Source of the DNA: Gammaproteobacteria bacterium
GTDB lineage: Bacteria; Pseudomonadota; Gammaproteobacteria; DSM-16500
Length of the DNA stretch: 64,000 nt
Reading direction: 5' to 3'
Assembly (NCBI GenBank): GCA_031291175.1
Contig: JARLJO010000022.1
Location: 1-64,000, forward strand
The notes beneath the pieces are model-generated. The model made no database searches. It was not told the DNA's origin and saw only the letters and a list, made by a program, of their open reading frames with translations. Positions 7,869-17,464 of the stretch are shown piece by piece. Within the stretch, counting starts at the first letter, position 1, and each line of letters opens with the position of its first letter. The position numbers were made by a program, and so were the translations under genes.

Positions 7869-8070
7869 GGATAGGTGGGGTTAATTCGGGGCGTAGGGAT
7901 AGGTGGGGTTAATTCGGGACGTAGGGATAGGTGGGGTTAATTCGGGGCGTAGGGATAGGTGGGGTTAATTCGGGGCGTAAGGATAGGTGGGGTTAATTCG
8001 GGGCGTAAGGATAGGTGGGGTTAATTCGGGGCGTGGGGGTAGGTGGGGGTTAATTCGGGACCTAGGGTAA
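7859..8070. repeat. 28-bp tandem repeat array
   Basis: Seven units carry TTAATTC at 7881, 7909, 7937, 7965, 7993, 8021 and 8050, giving a 28-base period (29 for the last). The unit is GGGACGTAGGGATAGGTGGGG plus TTAATTC, with GGGGCG variants. Its core CGGGACGTAG is the reverse complement of CTACGTCCCG in the 30-bp array. The array has no unique spacers, so it is not CRISPR. With the other repeats it fills the gene-free gap 7484-8148. Confidence 0.9.
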
Positions 8071-8148
8071 GTGGAGTTAGCTGACAATAGGCAGGCCCTC
8101 ATGTATTGTCTTTTGTTTGAAAAGTTTTTGGCCATTACATTAGGGGCA

Positions 8149-8673
8149 TTAGGGCATTACATTAGGGCTGAATAAATTCAGCATATTAGTCCTACCAACA
8201 GGTTGTTTCTCGCGTATTTCAAAAAAATACTCAAGCTGCCATTTTTGTGTTTTTTTAGCTTGCTGATTTTGAGCAATATCCCAGGGAGGATATACCCGTA
8301 TTGCTCGTTTTCCACCTTTTGTCTCTTTCGATATAATGCCATGTCGAAACAACACCGACTTTGGAAAAATAAACTGCCCAAAATGTTCAGCGCTGCGAGT
8401 GCTCACCACAAAAAAATCTATCGGATCAGCTAAATCATAAGGCATGATTGGCCCATTCCCGATGCGTTTCCATAATGTAACGAATTGCCCAATTTTAGTC
8501 GGTGTGATTTTGCTGGCTCGAAATTTAATCCGATGATCGTTTATTTCAAATTCATAGGCGCCATATTCATCACTTTCAGCTTCTTTTTTAATGTTTTTAC
8601 AAATTAATCCATTGGGTTCATAGACAAGCTCTTTTGCTAATAGCAGATCGGGATGCAGGTTTTTTTCTTGCAT
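8149..8673 (-). CDS. mepB: MepB family protein
   Basis: This 174-residue protein matches the MepB family (first named beside the staphylococcal MepRA efflux genes), whose biochemical role is not known. The diagnostic part is FRASKITPTKIGQFVTLWKR, followed by a conserved DFFVVSTR and a GQFIFPKSVLFRHGI strand-turn-strand. The length fits the family (about 160-180). The ribosome-binding site AGGAT precedes the ATG by a normal distance. It stands alone between the minisatellite block and a large unknown gene, and no efflux gene is nearby. Confidence 0.8.
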   Translation of the reverse strand: MQEKNLHPDLLLAKELVYEPNGLICKNIKKEAESDEYGAYEFEINDHRIKFRASKITPTKIGQFVTLWKRIGNGPIMPYDLADPIDFFVVSTRSAEHFGQFIFPKSVLFRHGIISKETKGGKRAIRVYPPWDIAQNQQAKKTQKWQLEYFFEIREKQPVGRTNMLNLFSPNVMP

Positions 8674-8727
8674 AAGATTATCCTGGGTGAAATCTATGTT
8701 TGTCTGAAAGTCGCATTCTATATATTG

Positions 8728-11700
8728 TTATTGTGATTTGGTTATCTGTAACGATAGCCCCGCGTATTTTGAGGCGGAATTTTCAGCTAATCTTTTTCTT
8801 AAATTAGTCTCAGAACTTTTTTTACAGAAATGAAAGAATGTGCCAAATGTACTAACGGGATAGGAAGATTTATCGTTCTTAGCTTCACGACTATTGTGGC
8901 ACAGTAATTGTGTAAATGAAGCAACGGATTCTTTTTTGGTAACAATTTTTTCAACAGCGATTTTAAAGGCTTCAGTGATAACGTTGTTGCTGGAGAAATG
9001 AATGCTTAACAATTGCTTTAAAAGAGTGGTGGTATCATCAATACTTAAAACAGTTAACAATTCCCGTGTATAAGCCAGGCATTCTGGATTAACGAGCAGC
9101 TTGCTTAGGATGCTATTTTTTTGCAGCATTTCCAATAAAAATTGCGACAACTTATACTCTATTTGGTGTGTAGGAAAGCCGTTAAAAGTATTTTTGGATA
9201 AAGGACAACGTTCCAAAGCTGTTTGTAGAGATGATCCTGACCAGGTTTTTAATAGTTGAAACCATACTTGTATTTCAATTTCATTTTCAATATTTTCTGT
9301 TATCTTAAAATGCTTTATTGTCGACTCAATATAATGATCAATAGAAGAAAACACCTCACCCCATTGCGCAAGATGATTTAGTCTAATGTTGTTCGGCAAA
9401 GCAAAAAATAAGTCCTGCAAAGAAGAGCAAAGGTGGTTTAATCTTGTGGTGGCGGGTGGCATCGTTTTTTGTGCGTGAGGCGCCTCTTTTTTTATTTGCC
9501 TATCGCTAACCACTTGTGGCATGGGTTGATCCGTTTTTTCGGCTACCGGTTTGATGGATACCTGTTCTTTTTCATCGCGATGAGTGGCAGCCGTAGATCC
9601 TGTCGTTAAAGTTGCCACAGTCTGAGACAGGTTTTCCAGGGTTGTCCTTTCTATGGCTGTGTCTAAATTGTGAGGCAAGCCAAATAAGCGATGATATCTT
9701 TTGAGATGTTCGCTATGACTGGTTCTAGCCATAATGCCTTTGGGCTGAGTAATACAAACCTGATGTCGCACTTGTAAAAATTGTAATAATCGGTGGCGGT
9801 GTTTGAGTGGCTCATAGGTTGGCAGTGCATGACGATTGTCGTTTAAGCTGATCTTGCCATTTATTAGTGTGTAATCTTTATCGCGTACTAACTTTTTTGC
9901 TCCAGTGGCGAAATGAACCCAAGGTTTTAAATGATTCTGATTTATGTTAAGCGTGGGGAAAAGTTTACCGAGATGAATTAACAAATTGCTTTCAAGATTA
10001 TCGCCGGTAAAGTTATCTATAAATTCACACACTGCAGAGCAGAATCCATTTTTGGCAAAATCGCTTTTTAATGGATAATAAATTTTTGTAAAATTATCTT
10101 CTATACATAAGCTATCACTTTCTTGAAGTATTGCCAAATCTTGTTGTATATGGCCAACACTGCTCGACATATCATTATTTAGGCCTATTTGACCATATAA
10201 AAATGCCAGCTCAAAACTTTTAAGGGATCCATAAATAACCTGAGTATTGCTATGACTGACATTGGGTTCTTCGTTGGCATTAACATCGCATGTTATGCCA
10301 AATGCGGTATAGAAACATTTATATTTAACGCTGTTGGCCCTTGCTAATGGAATGCTCGTAATGATGTCAATGTTGCGGCCTAATAGTCCCATGTACACAG
10401 CAAGCATGGAAATAACAGCAGACCCCTGTTCGTTTAGCTTCACCTGAGCGAGGCGATCGCTGCTGGTGTTATATAAGAAAGCTAGTAGGTCAAGTATTTG
10501 TAACCTGTCGGGGCGTACTTTGGTAATCCGTTTCAGATATTCAAGCATGAGTGCAATCATGTGCAGTTTAATAATTTGATCCGATGGTTCTGATTTAAAA
10601 GCAGTGATTTGAACTTGGCGAAAAGCAGCCAATTCTGTATCCGAAATAAGTGCTAATTTTTCTTCTTGTTGTTTTAAGTGTGAGTATTGCTGAGTAATGA
10701 ATTGAATTTCATTTTGACTTAATGAAAATTTTGTATCAAGGCCTGTTTGGGGGCGGGCTTGCAATAATGGATCTAATGGTGCGTCAGTCTGATCTTGCAC
10801 TTGTTGTGAAAGTATTTGTTTTTGTATTTTATTTTTGAAGTTTTCCCAATTGCTTTCGATTTTTATCTCTTCAATGAAGATCAAAACACGGTCTTTGTTA
10901 AGTCGAACAGCGAAGGTATTAAGACTAAAAAAATGTTCTATCCAGTGAGGTTTTGAAAAAATCGTATTCCATAGTGTCTCAGCTTGTTCTTCGCCAAGCG
11001 TGCACACGACTTCTGTTAATAAGCTGTAGGTGAGTTCACTTTGAAATCCGGTCTCTGTGGCTGGGCTCTTTACCATGGCATCACAAATAAAATGAATTGA
11101 TTTTAGGTGCATGCGGCCACGTTTGAGTGCCACATTGAGAATTTCTTCGGTATGTACTAACAGAGGTGAGTTAAAAAGCACGAGGCAGAGATTTTTTACT
11201 GCGGTAATTCCAAGCTTGCTAATCGCTTCTTTTACTATTTTACTTAAATCATTTTTTTGTAAATAAGCGGTGAGCTTTGGATTGGTTGCGCTGGCTTCCA
11301 TCAAAAAAAACAACATTTCCCGGTTTTCTGGATTAAATTCAGTGAACTGTTTAGCGAATAAAACGAGCTGGTTTTTCGATGTGGGTTCTTTCTCGTGGCT
11401 TGATAAAAAGGGTTGTTCTGATTTCTCTTCTGTATTTGACATCCATTGAAACATTACAGATAAAAATGCTAAGGCATCTTCTATGTCTGTTAAAGGGAGC
11501 TCGGCTTTGTCTAATTCTTTTTTGCATTGTGGATCACGCAAAAAAGCTTCTATTCGTTGAAAAAAAAGATTTGTCCCGCCATCTTGTATTGATGCTCTTA
11601 AGTGTGCTGCCCCTTTTATTGCAGATTGTGTATTACCACGTCCTTGATCCAAAAAAATCGTTTCAATTTGGTTAAGTGCTGAAAAAATGGATTGTGGCAA

Positions 11701-11781
11701 AATTGAGGCGCTTGTTTCATCTCGATTAGAGTCTGGGAGACAGAGTATTCGCCGCAGCTTTATGAATTTTATTAGTAGCAT
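8728..11781 (-). CDS. large hypothetical protein, effector-like
   Basis: This 1017-residue protein has no domain I recognise. It is rich in Leu, Lys, Gln and Glu, predicted mostly helical, without a signal peptide or membrane segment. A polar Thr/Gln/Pro-rich linker at about residues 740-800 (VATLTTGSTAATHRDEKEQ and following) divides a long N-terminal helical region from a shorter C-terminal one. The repeated-helix texture (many FLLEMLQ- and LLTVLSI-type amphipathic helices) could be a HEAT-like solenoid, which is a guess. It is transcribed divergently from the adhesin gene across about 390 bases and is probably monocistronic. Confidence 0.75.
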   Translation of the reverse strand: MLLIKFIKLRRILCLPDSNRDETSASILPQSIFSALNQIETIFLDQGRGNTQSAIKGAAHLRASIQDGGTNLFFQRIEAFLRDPQCKKELDKAELPLTDIEDALAFLSVMFQWMSNTEEKSEQPFLSSHEKEPTSKNQLVLFAKQFTEFNPENREMLFFLMEASATNPKLTAYLQKNDLSKIVKEAISKLGITAVKNLCLVLFNSPLLVHTEEILNVALKRGRMHLKSIHFICDAMVKSPATETGFQSELTYSLLTEVVCTLGEEQAETLWNTIFSKPHWIEHFFSLNTFAVRLNKDRVLIFIEEIKIESNWENFKNKIQKQILSQQVQDQTDAPLDPLLQARPQTGLDTKFSLSQNEIQFITQQYSHLKQQEEKLALISDTELAAFRQVQITAFKSEPSDQIIKLHMIALMLEYLKRITKVRPDRLQILDLLAFLYNTSSDRLAQVKLNEQGSAVISMLAVYMGLLGRNIDIITSIPLARANSVKYKCFYTAFGITCDVNANEEPNVSHSNTQVIYGSLKSFELAFLYGQIGLNNDMSSSVGHIQQDLAILQESDSLCIEDNFTKIYYPLKSDFAKNGFCSAVCEFIDNFTGDNLESNLLIHLGKLFPTLNINQNHLKPWVHFATGAKKLVRDKDYTLINGKISLNDNRHALPTYEPLKHRHRLLQFLQVRHQVCITQPKGIMARTSHSEHLKRYHRLFGLPHNLDTAIERTTLENLSQTVATLTTGSTAATHRDEKEQVSIKPVAEKTDQPMPQVVSDRQIKKEAPHAQKTMPPATTRLNHLCSSLQDLFFALPNNIRLNHLAQWGEVFSSIDHYIESTIKHFKITENIENEIEIQVWFQLLKTWSGSSLQTALERCPLSKNTFNGFPTHQIEYKLSQFLLEMLQKNSILSKLLVNPECLAYTRELLTVLSIDDTTTLLKQLLSIHFSSNNVITEAFKIAVEKIVTKKESVASFTQLLCHNSREAKNDKSSYPVSTFGTFFHFCKKSSETNLRKRLAENSASKYAGLSLQITKSQ

Positions 11782-12173
11782 CAGTAGCCTGCCTCATTCT
11801 GATAATTATGCCGCAAATGTTATCATATCCATGATCTGATTAAAAGTGGAACAGTCATGCTGGCGCGTGCGATGACAGAAAATTATATGGCGCGCGTAAT
11901 TGGAAACTATTTTAAAGCCATAATTTTAACCAATGTTGAATTAAGTGGAATTTAAATGAAAAAACTCATGAAGACCATGCGCTAACCGGTTGAATTATAG
12001 TTATTTATAAATTCACTAAGTGACTGGAAAATAACCACATTTGAGCCTACACTTAATGTATACTATAAAAAGATCTCACGAATAATAATTCACCGCTGTT
12101 TTTCGTATCCGTAATTTTTTAATACTCATTTTTCAAGCAACTTGAATTTTCATCCAGAATTCGAGGTAGATAA
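11782..12173. other. 392-bp divergent intergenic region
   Basis: This AT-rich region separates the minus-strand 1017-residue gene from the plus-strand adhesin gene and must hold both promoters. A 33-codon reading frame begins at about 11856 but has no good ribosome-binding site. GAGG lies 7 bases before the adhesin ATG. I see no repeat element or RNA gene here. Confidence 0.5.
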
Positions 12174-15100
12174 ATGATAAAGCTGCGCGATATCCCATTA
12201 GCAATAAAATTATTTGTTCGTTTTCGAGCAAATTTTTTAGTGGCGTTTATTACGACTTTCTTTACGACAGTAGCTATTGCTAATCCTGTCTTAAACAATG
12301 TCGCTGCAGGTAATGTGAGTGTCACGCAATCTCCAAACACGACGGTTGTCAATCAAGCCAGCCAACGCGCAATTCTCAATTGGCATACCTTTAATATCGC
12401 TGCTGGCGAAACAACACAATTCGTGCAACCCAATGCCAGTTCCGTTGCATTAAATCGTATTAATCCACAGCAAGGCGCATCTCAAATTTACGGTAATCTT
12501 TCCGCTAATGGGAAAATTATTCTTGTTAACGGTGCGGGTATTCACTTTGGACCTGGCGCCATGGTGAATGTCGGCGGAATCATTGCTACCACTTCTGATA
12601 TATCAAACGCCAATTTTCTCAATGGAAAATACATTTTTGATGCGCCATCTTCATTAGGCGGACAAATCATTAATGAAGGTACCATCATTGCAGCACAACA
12701 TGGATTGGTTGCTTTGCTGGGAAGCAGTGTGACAAATACTGGATTAATTCAAGCGAAGCTCGGTTCAATTGCATTAGGCTCGGGTGATAAATTCACCTTA
12801 GATTTTTACGGAGATCAGCTAATCAACTTTAGTGTCGACGCGCCTTCATCACATGGTGGCTCCATTAATAATTCCGGCAAACTTTTAGCTGACGGCGGAC
12901 AAGTATTGGTGACGGCTCGTCAAGCTCAAGGTGTTTTAGATAATGCGATTAATATGAGTGGCGTCGCGCAAGCTAGCTCTGTGCATCAAACAGGTGGTGA
13001 GATTATATTAGATGGTGGTTCTGGCAATGTTGTTGTGTCAGGTAAGCTCGCGGCAAACAGTGCTAAAGGCAAGGGCGGCACAATTAAAGTCTTGGGTAAT
13101 AATATTCTATTGAAATCGACAGCCACTATTGACGCCAACGGACAAACCGGTGGGGGAACCATATTGCTCGGTGGTAACAAACAAGGAATAGGCCCAGAAC
13201 AAAATGCATTATCGACGCTCGCTGAAGCAGGTTCAGTGATTAATGCGAATGCGATAGCAAGTGGTAATGGTGGAAATGTCATTGTCTGGTCTAACAATAA
13301 TACGCAATTCCTTGGCAGTATTTCGGTGACTGGTGGTGCTGAAGGTGGAAATGGTGGCTTAGTTGAAACATCGGGTCACTACCTGAATATTGCTGGCGCT
13401 AAAATTAATTTATCAGCTCCCAATGGAGTGGGTGGTACATGGTTGTTAGATCCTGCGGATTTAACGATTAGCACAGGCCCCACTGCTAATCCAGGCACAT
13501 TTACACCGACTTATACCGCAGATAATAATTCCAATACTTCCGTTGTCAATGTCACGGACTTAACCAGTGCGCTGGCAACTGGTAATGTCATTATTCAGAC
13601 TACCTCAGGTGGTACAGGAACAGGGTTAGGTGATATCACTGTCGCTACAGGCATTGGTTGGGGTAGCACAAACTCATTAACGTTGCTCTCCATACATGAT
13701 ATTGCGATTAATGCGCCTATCACGACGGGCGCTGCCGGTTCGGGTTTAATATTGAATGCGGGAGGTGCTATCACACAAACAGCGGCTATTGGTGGTTCAG
13801 GTAATTTAACCTTCCAAAGCGTAGGGACAACCATATTATCGCAAGCGAATACTTATACAGGTACCACCACCATCAATTCTGGCGTCTTATCATTGACGAA
13901 CGTGAATGCGCTAGGTTCTGGTGCGAATCAATCGAGTGGTATTAATGTTTTATCTGGTGCGACATTAGATCTTAATTTTGGTTCGGGAACTTTAGCTAAT
14001 AGTAGTCCAATAAGTTTGTCGTCGAGTACGATAACGAGTTCAAGTTCAAATACAATTTTAACCAATCCGATAACCTTGAGTAATGTAGGATCTTTCGGTA
14101 GCGCGGGTACGCTTACATTGACAGGTCAGCTAACGGGCAGTGGAAATTTTTCTAAGTTTGATTCAGGCACATTAGTGTTATCTAATAACACTAACAACTA
14201 TTCAGGATCAACATTCCTTACGGATGGTACCCTTCAGGCTGGTATGGCTAACGCATTTTCACCCAACAGTGGGGTGTCATTTTCTTCTGCGCCAACCGCC
14301 GTGCTCGATTTAAATAATTTTAATAATAGCATTCTATTTTTGAGTGGCTTTAGTGCGACAGGCGCTGTGACTCTGGGCTCAGGAACGTTGACGTTGCTGG
14401 GCGATGCAAATATCGGGCAGTTCTATACGGGTAATATCAGCGGTGCCGGAAATTTAAATTTGGCGGGAGCTTACAGCCAAACATTGACGGGAAATAATTC
14501 GTATTTAGGTTCTACTACCATTGCAAATGGAGCAACATTACAAATTGGTGGCGGTGGCAGTACAGGTACTTTAAGCGCAAGTCAAAATATTACTGTTACG
14601 GGCTTTGGCACTTTGCTATTTTCTACAACAAGCAATATTAATGTGCTGGGTAATATTAGTGGTACGGGAAGGGTGCAACAGGGGGGATCTGGCACTACAC
14701 AATTACTGGGAAATAATACCTATTCAGGAGCTACTTTCGTTGAAGACGGCACTCTTCAAGCTGGATCAGCAACTGCTATTTCACCCAATAGTTCATTTCA
14801 ATTTGACCAAGGATCAATAAATGGTGGCACCTTAGATTTAAACGGATTTAATAGCACTATTTATGCTTTGTTTGGTAATACGGGTAAGATCTTACTAGGT
14901 TCTGCAACTTTAACCATTCAAAATGCTGAAAGTAATTTATCAAGCAGTTATGGTGGAGTAATCAGTGGTGGTGGAGGTCTCACTCTGAATACAGGAGCCA
15001 ATGAATTTCTAACGCTAACAGGGGTGAATACTTATACCGGAGTAACAATGGTTAATGCTGGTATTTTGCAAATTGGTAATGGCGGTACTGCAGGTTCATT

Positions 15101-17357
15101 AGCAAGCGCGTCTATTGTTAATAATGGAGGTGGTTTAAGATTTTTTAAATCCGGCTTTAGTTCTTACTCAGGTAATATCAGTGGTACCGGAGAAGTGGAT
15201 GTATTTGGAGGGGGTATAGCGCAGCTCTCTGGAAATAATACTTATTCCGGTAATACGTTTGTAGTGGATGGCACATTGCAAGCAGGATCAAGCACTGCTT
15301 TCTCTCCGAACAGTCGTGTGAGTATAAGCACGGGCGCCACACTGGATTTAAATGGGTTTAATAATACTATTTTGACGCTGGATAGTCCCGCAGGCACTTT
15401 TGTTACGTTGGGTTCCGGTACTCTCACGATTCAAAATAATATTGATGGTGCTTTTGACGTATTCCGTGGGGTGATAAGTGGTTCGGGTGGGGTAAAGTTT
15501 AATATGACCGGACCTGATTTTCCTTTCCAATTACTGTTAGGTGAAAACACATATTCGGGTCCTACGGAAGTAGTAGCAGGTCAATTACAAATTGGTGGTG
15601 GGCACACGGTTGGTTCATTAAATCCAAGTTCGAATATCATTGTTGATAGTGGTGCCGCGCTGGGATTTTTTAGATCGGATTCTTTTACGGTGGCTAATCA
15701 TATTAGTGGGTCAGGAGAGGTCGATCTTGGCGGTAGTGGTACAACAACATTTTCCGGTAATAATTCTTACAGTGGTACCACTTTCATTGGTAGCGGTGGT
15801 AGTGTTATTGCGAATAGTAGTACAAGTTTTGGAACTAGCAATGTTATCGTTCAAGATAGTGCATCATTGATTTTAAATAATGGTATTACTCTCGCAAATG
15901 ATTTATCGATTACGGGTACTGGCAACAATGGTATGGGTGCATTGGCGGCAACAGGTGGCCTAAGCTATCTTACAGGCGCTATTACTTTGGCTGGTAATGT
16001 TTCTATTAATCCCATGGCAAGTACGGATGGATTGTATATCAGTGGAACGGTGAGTGGCCCGTTCGGTCTTACCCAAAATGGCTTGGGTACTTTGTATTTA
16101 GCGAACACAGCAAACACTTATGAAGGGGTGACAACGATTAACTCAGGCACTTTAGTGGTGTCTCAACTTGCGAACAATGGTGTTGCAAGCTCGATTGGTC
16201 TGGGTTCACCTGATGCATCTATTCAATTAGGTAACGGGATACTGCGATATGATAACCAGATTAGCCCCTTCACTTCTGCTACAACCGATAGAGCGATACA
16301 ACTGAATGGGAATGGCGCAATACAAGTTGTCTCTGGTCTTTTAACATTAAATGGTGCCATTGATGGTCCCTACAATTTAGCATTAACAGGTCCGGGTTCG
16401 CTACAACTGGGTGCGGCTGTGGGTGGCACGACAGCATTAAATAGTTTAACGATTAGTAATTTAGCTGGCTTCAATATTAATGGTGGGGCTATTACTACAC
16501 TGCTCAATCAAACCTATAATAGTCTTATCTCAGGTAATCCAATTGGTATCGGCGCTAATACGGTGCTGACTAGTACAGGTAATGGCAATATTACTTTAGC
16601 CAGTGGTGTGACTGGTTCCAGTTTTAGCCTGACTTTAGCAGGTGGTTCAGGTAGTAATACATTTAACATCGGCGGCAATTTGGCGCTCAATAGTATTAAC
16701 ATCACAGGTGGTAGTGGAAATCAAAATACCATGAATTTTTCAGGTTATGTCGCGCCTTTTTCCGCTACATTAACTGCAAATTTTATAGGTACCCTAGCTA
16801 ATTCTCAGGTAACACTCGGTAATTTCAGTAATATTCAAAATATTGTTGGTAACAGTCAAGGTGCGATTACGATTGCCGTATTTTCGAAAGTGAACAGTAT
16901 TGATGTGACAGGTCCAATGCAAGGATTTATTAATGATCCTACTAATTTCAGCGCTTTTTCTACTATTGTTTCACCTAGCAACACTCAAGTGACATTTGCT
17001 AATCCAGGCTCGGTCGTTTTTGTGAATGGTGTGCCTTATGTGAATAATGTACCCTTGTTTTTTTTCAATAATAATGGCGATGGTGCAGCGTCTACGCCGC
17101 GCTTATTTGGAGGTTCTAATCCGCCACCTCCAACGCCTGATAATGGTTCCATTACGGCTCAACAGCAATCGAGTATTGTTCAGGCAATAACGGCTCAATC
17201 ACAAAATAATAAATCGGATGACTCACTGAGTGATTCTTCCTTAAATAGTTCTGTGAACAGTGCACTGAGCTTTACTATTTCGCTAATGCAGCTTCAGCAA
17301 CAGATGGATTTTGAAAGTCTGAGTATTCAGATTACAGACGGTAGCAGTTGTTCATAA
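12174..17357 (+). CDS. TpsA-type filamentous-haemagglutinin-like exoprotein
   Basis: This 1727-residue secreted protein begins with an extended signal peptide (long basic N-region, then FLVAFITTFFTTVAIA, cut before NPV). The TPS secretion domain follows (about residues 37-290: ILNWHTFNI, NRINPQQGASQIYGNL, GKIILVNGAGIHFGPGA). Next come beta-helix repeats, including autotransporter-associated strand repeats of the type NTYSGxTxVxDGTLQAGSxxAxSPNS at about residues 670-1060. The tail is polar (NPPPPTPDNGS) and ends GSSCS; that Cys is the only one I found. No C-terminal autotransporter barrel is present, so export needs a TpsB/FhaC partner, which is not in this window. The likely role is adhesion or biofilm. 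Confidence 0.88.
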   Translation: MIKLRDIPLAIKLFVRFRANFLVAFITTFFTTVAIANPVLNNVAAGNVSVTQSPNTTVVNQASQRAILNWHTFNIAAGETTQFVQPNASSVALNRINPQQGASQIYGNLSANGKIILVNGAGIHFGPGAMVNVGGIIATTSDISNANFLNGKYIFDAPSSLGGQIINEGTIIAAQHGLVALLGSSVTNTGLIQAKLGSIALGSGDKFTLDFYGDQLINFSVDAPSSHGGSINNSGKLLADGGQVLVTARQAQGVLDNAINMSGVAQASSVHQTGGEIILDGGSGNVVVSGKLAANSAKGKGGTIKVLGNNILLKSTATIDANGQTGGGTILLGGNKQGIGPEQNALSTLAEAGSVINANAIASGNGGNVIVWSNNNTQFLGSISVTGGAEGGNGGLVETSGHYLNIAGAKINLSAPNGVGGTWLLDPADLTISTGPTANPGTFTPTYTADNNSNTSVVNVTDLTSALATGNVIIQTTSGGTGTGLGDITVATGIGWGSTNSLTLLSIHDIAINAPITTGAAGSGLILNAGGAITQTAAIGGSGNLTFQSVGTTILSQANTYTGTTTINSGVLSLTNVNALGSGANQSSGINVLSGATLDLNFGSGTLANSSPISLSSSTITSSSSNTILTNPITLSNVGSFGSAGTLTLTGQLTGSGNFSKFDSGTLVLSNNTNNYSGSTFLTDGTLQAGMANAFSPNSGVSFSSAPTAVLDLNNFNNSILFLSGFSATGAVTLGSGTLTLLGDANIGQFYTGNISGAGNLNLAGAYSQTLTGNNSYLGSTTIANGATLQIGGGGSTGTLSASQNITVTGFGTLLFSTTSNINVLGNISGTGRVQQGGSGTTQLLGNNTYSGATFVEDGTLQAGSATAISPNSSFQFDQGSINGGTLDLNGFNSTIYALFGNTGKILLGSATLTIQNAESNLSSSYGGVISGGGGLTLNTGANEFLTLTGVNTYTGVTMVNAGILQIGNGGTAGSLASASIVNNGGGLRFFKSGFSSYSGNISGTGEVDVFGGGIAQLSGNNTYSGNTFVVDGTLQAGSSTAFSPNSRVSISTGATLDLNGFNNTILTLDSPAGTFVTLGSGTLTIQNNIDGAFDVFRGVISGSGGVKFNMTGPDFPFQLLLGENTYSGPTEVVAGQLQIGGGHTVGSLNPSSNIIVDSGAALGFFRSDSFTVANHISGSGEVDLGGSGTTTFSGNNSYSGTTFIGSGGSVIANSSTSFGTSNVIVQDSASLILNNGITLANDLSITGTGNNGMGALAATGGLSYLTGAITLAGNVSINPMASTDGLYISGTVSGPFGLTQNGLGTLYLANTANTYEGVTTINSGTLVVSQLANNGVASSIGLGSPDASIQLGNGILRYDNQISPFTSATTDRAIQLNGNGAIQVVSGLLTLNGAIDGPYNLALTGPGSLQLGAAVGGTTALNSLTISNLAGFNINGGAITTLLNQTYNSLISGNPIGIGANTVLTSTGNGNITLASGVTGSSFSLTLAGGSGSNTFNIGGNLALNSINITGGSGNQNTMNFSGYVAPFSATLTANFIGTLANSQVTLGNFSNIQNIVGNSQGAITIAVFSKVNSIDVTGPMQGFINDPTNFSAFSTIVSPSNTQVTFANPGSVVFVNGVPYVNNVPLFFFNNNGDGAASTPRLFGGSNPPPPTPDNGSITAQQQSSIVQAITAQSQNNKSDDSLSDSSLNSSVNSALSFTISLMQLQQQMDFESLSIQITDGSSCS

Positions 17358-17370
17358 TGATTTAAATAAA

Positions 17371-17445
17371 CGGGGTGGCAGGGTAGGGTTACTTTTACGT
17401 GCGAAGTCAAGTTGCTACGAAAAAAGTAATCTTGCCCTGACAGGA
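17371..17445. repeat. palindromic intergenic element, copy B
   Basis: The same element as at 1797-1892, in the same orientation. It begins ACGGGGTGGCAGGGTAGG, has arms ending in TTACTTTT and AAAAAAGTAAT, and ends GCCCTGACAGGACCC. The arms carry a few mismatches (AATCTTGCCC in place of AACCTACCC). It lies between the convergent adhesin and argE genes. Confidence 0.8.
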
Positions 17446-17464
17446 CCCTAGCCAATATTTAACT

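Noticed and set aside
7497-7884. Open frames with 10-residue HHYVPNSYSY repeats
   Set aside because: They come from a 30-bp tandem repeat whose length is a multiple of three; they have no convincing ribosome-binding site, and the adjacent inverted array shows this is repetitive non-coding DNA.
7859-8070. CRISPR array
   Set aside because: The units are directly joined without unique spacers and no cas genes are present.
6395-8673. Restriction-modification or other defence island
   Set aside because: Only a methylase is present; the MepB-like gene and the repeats carry no nuclease or defence domain that I can recognise.
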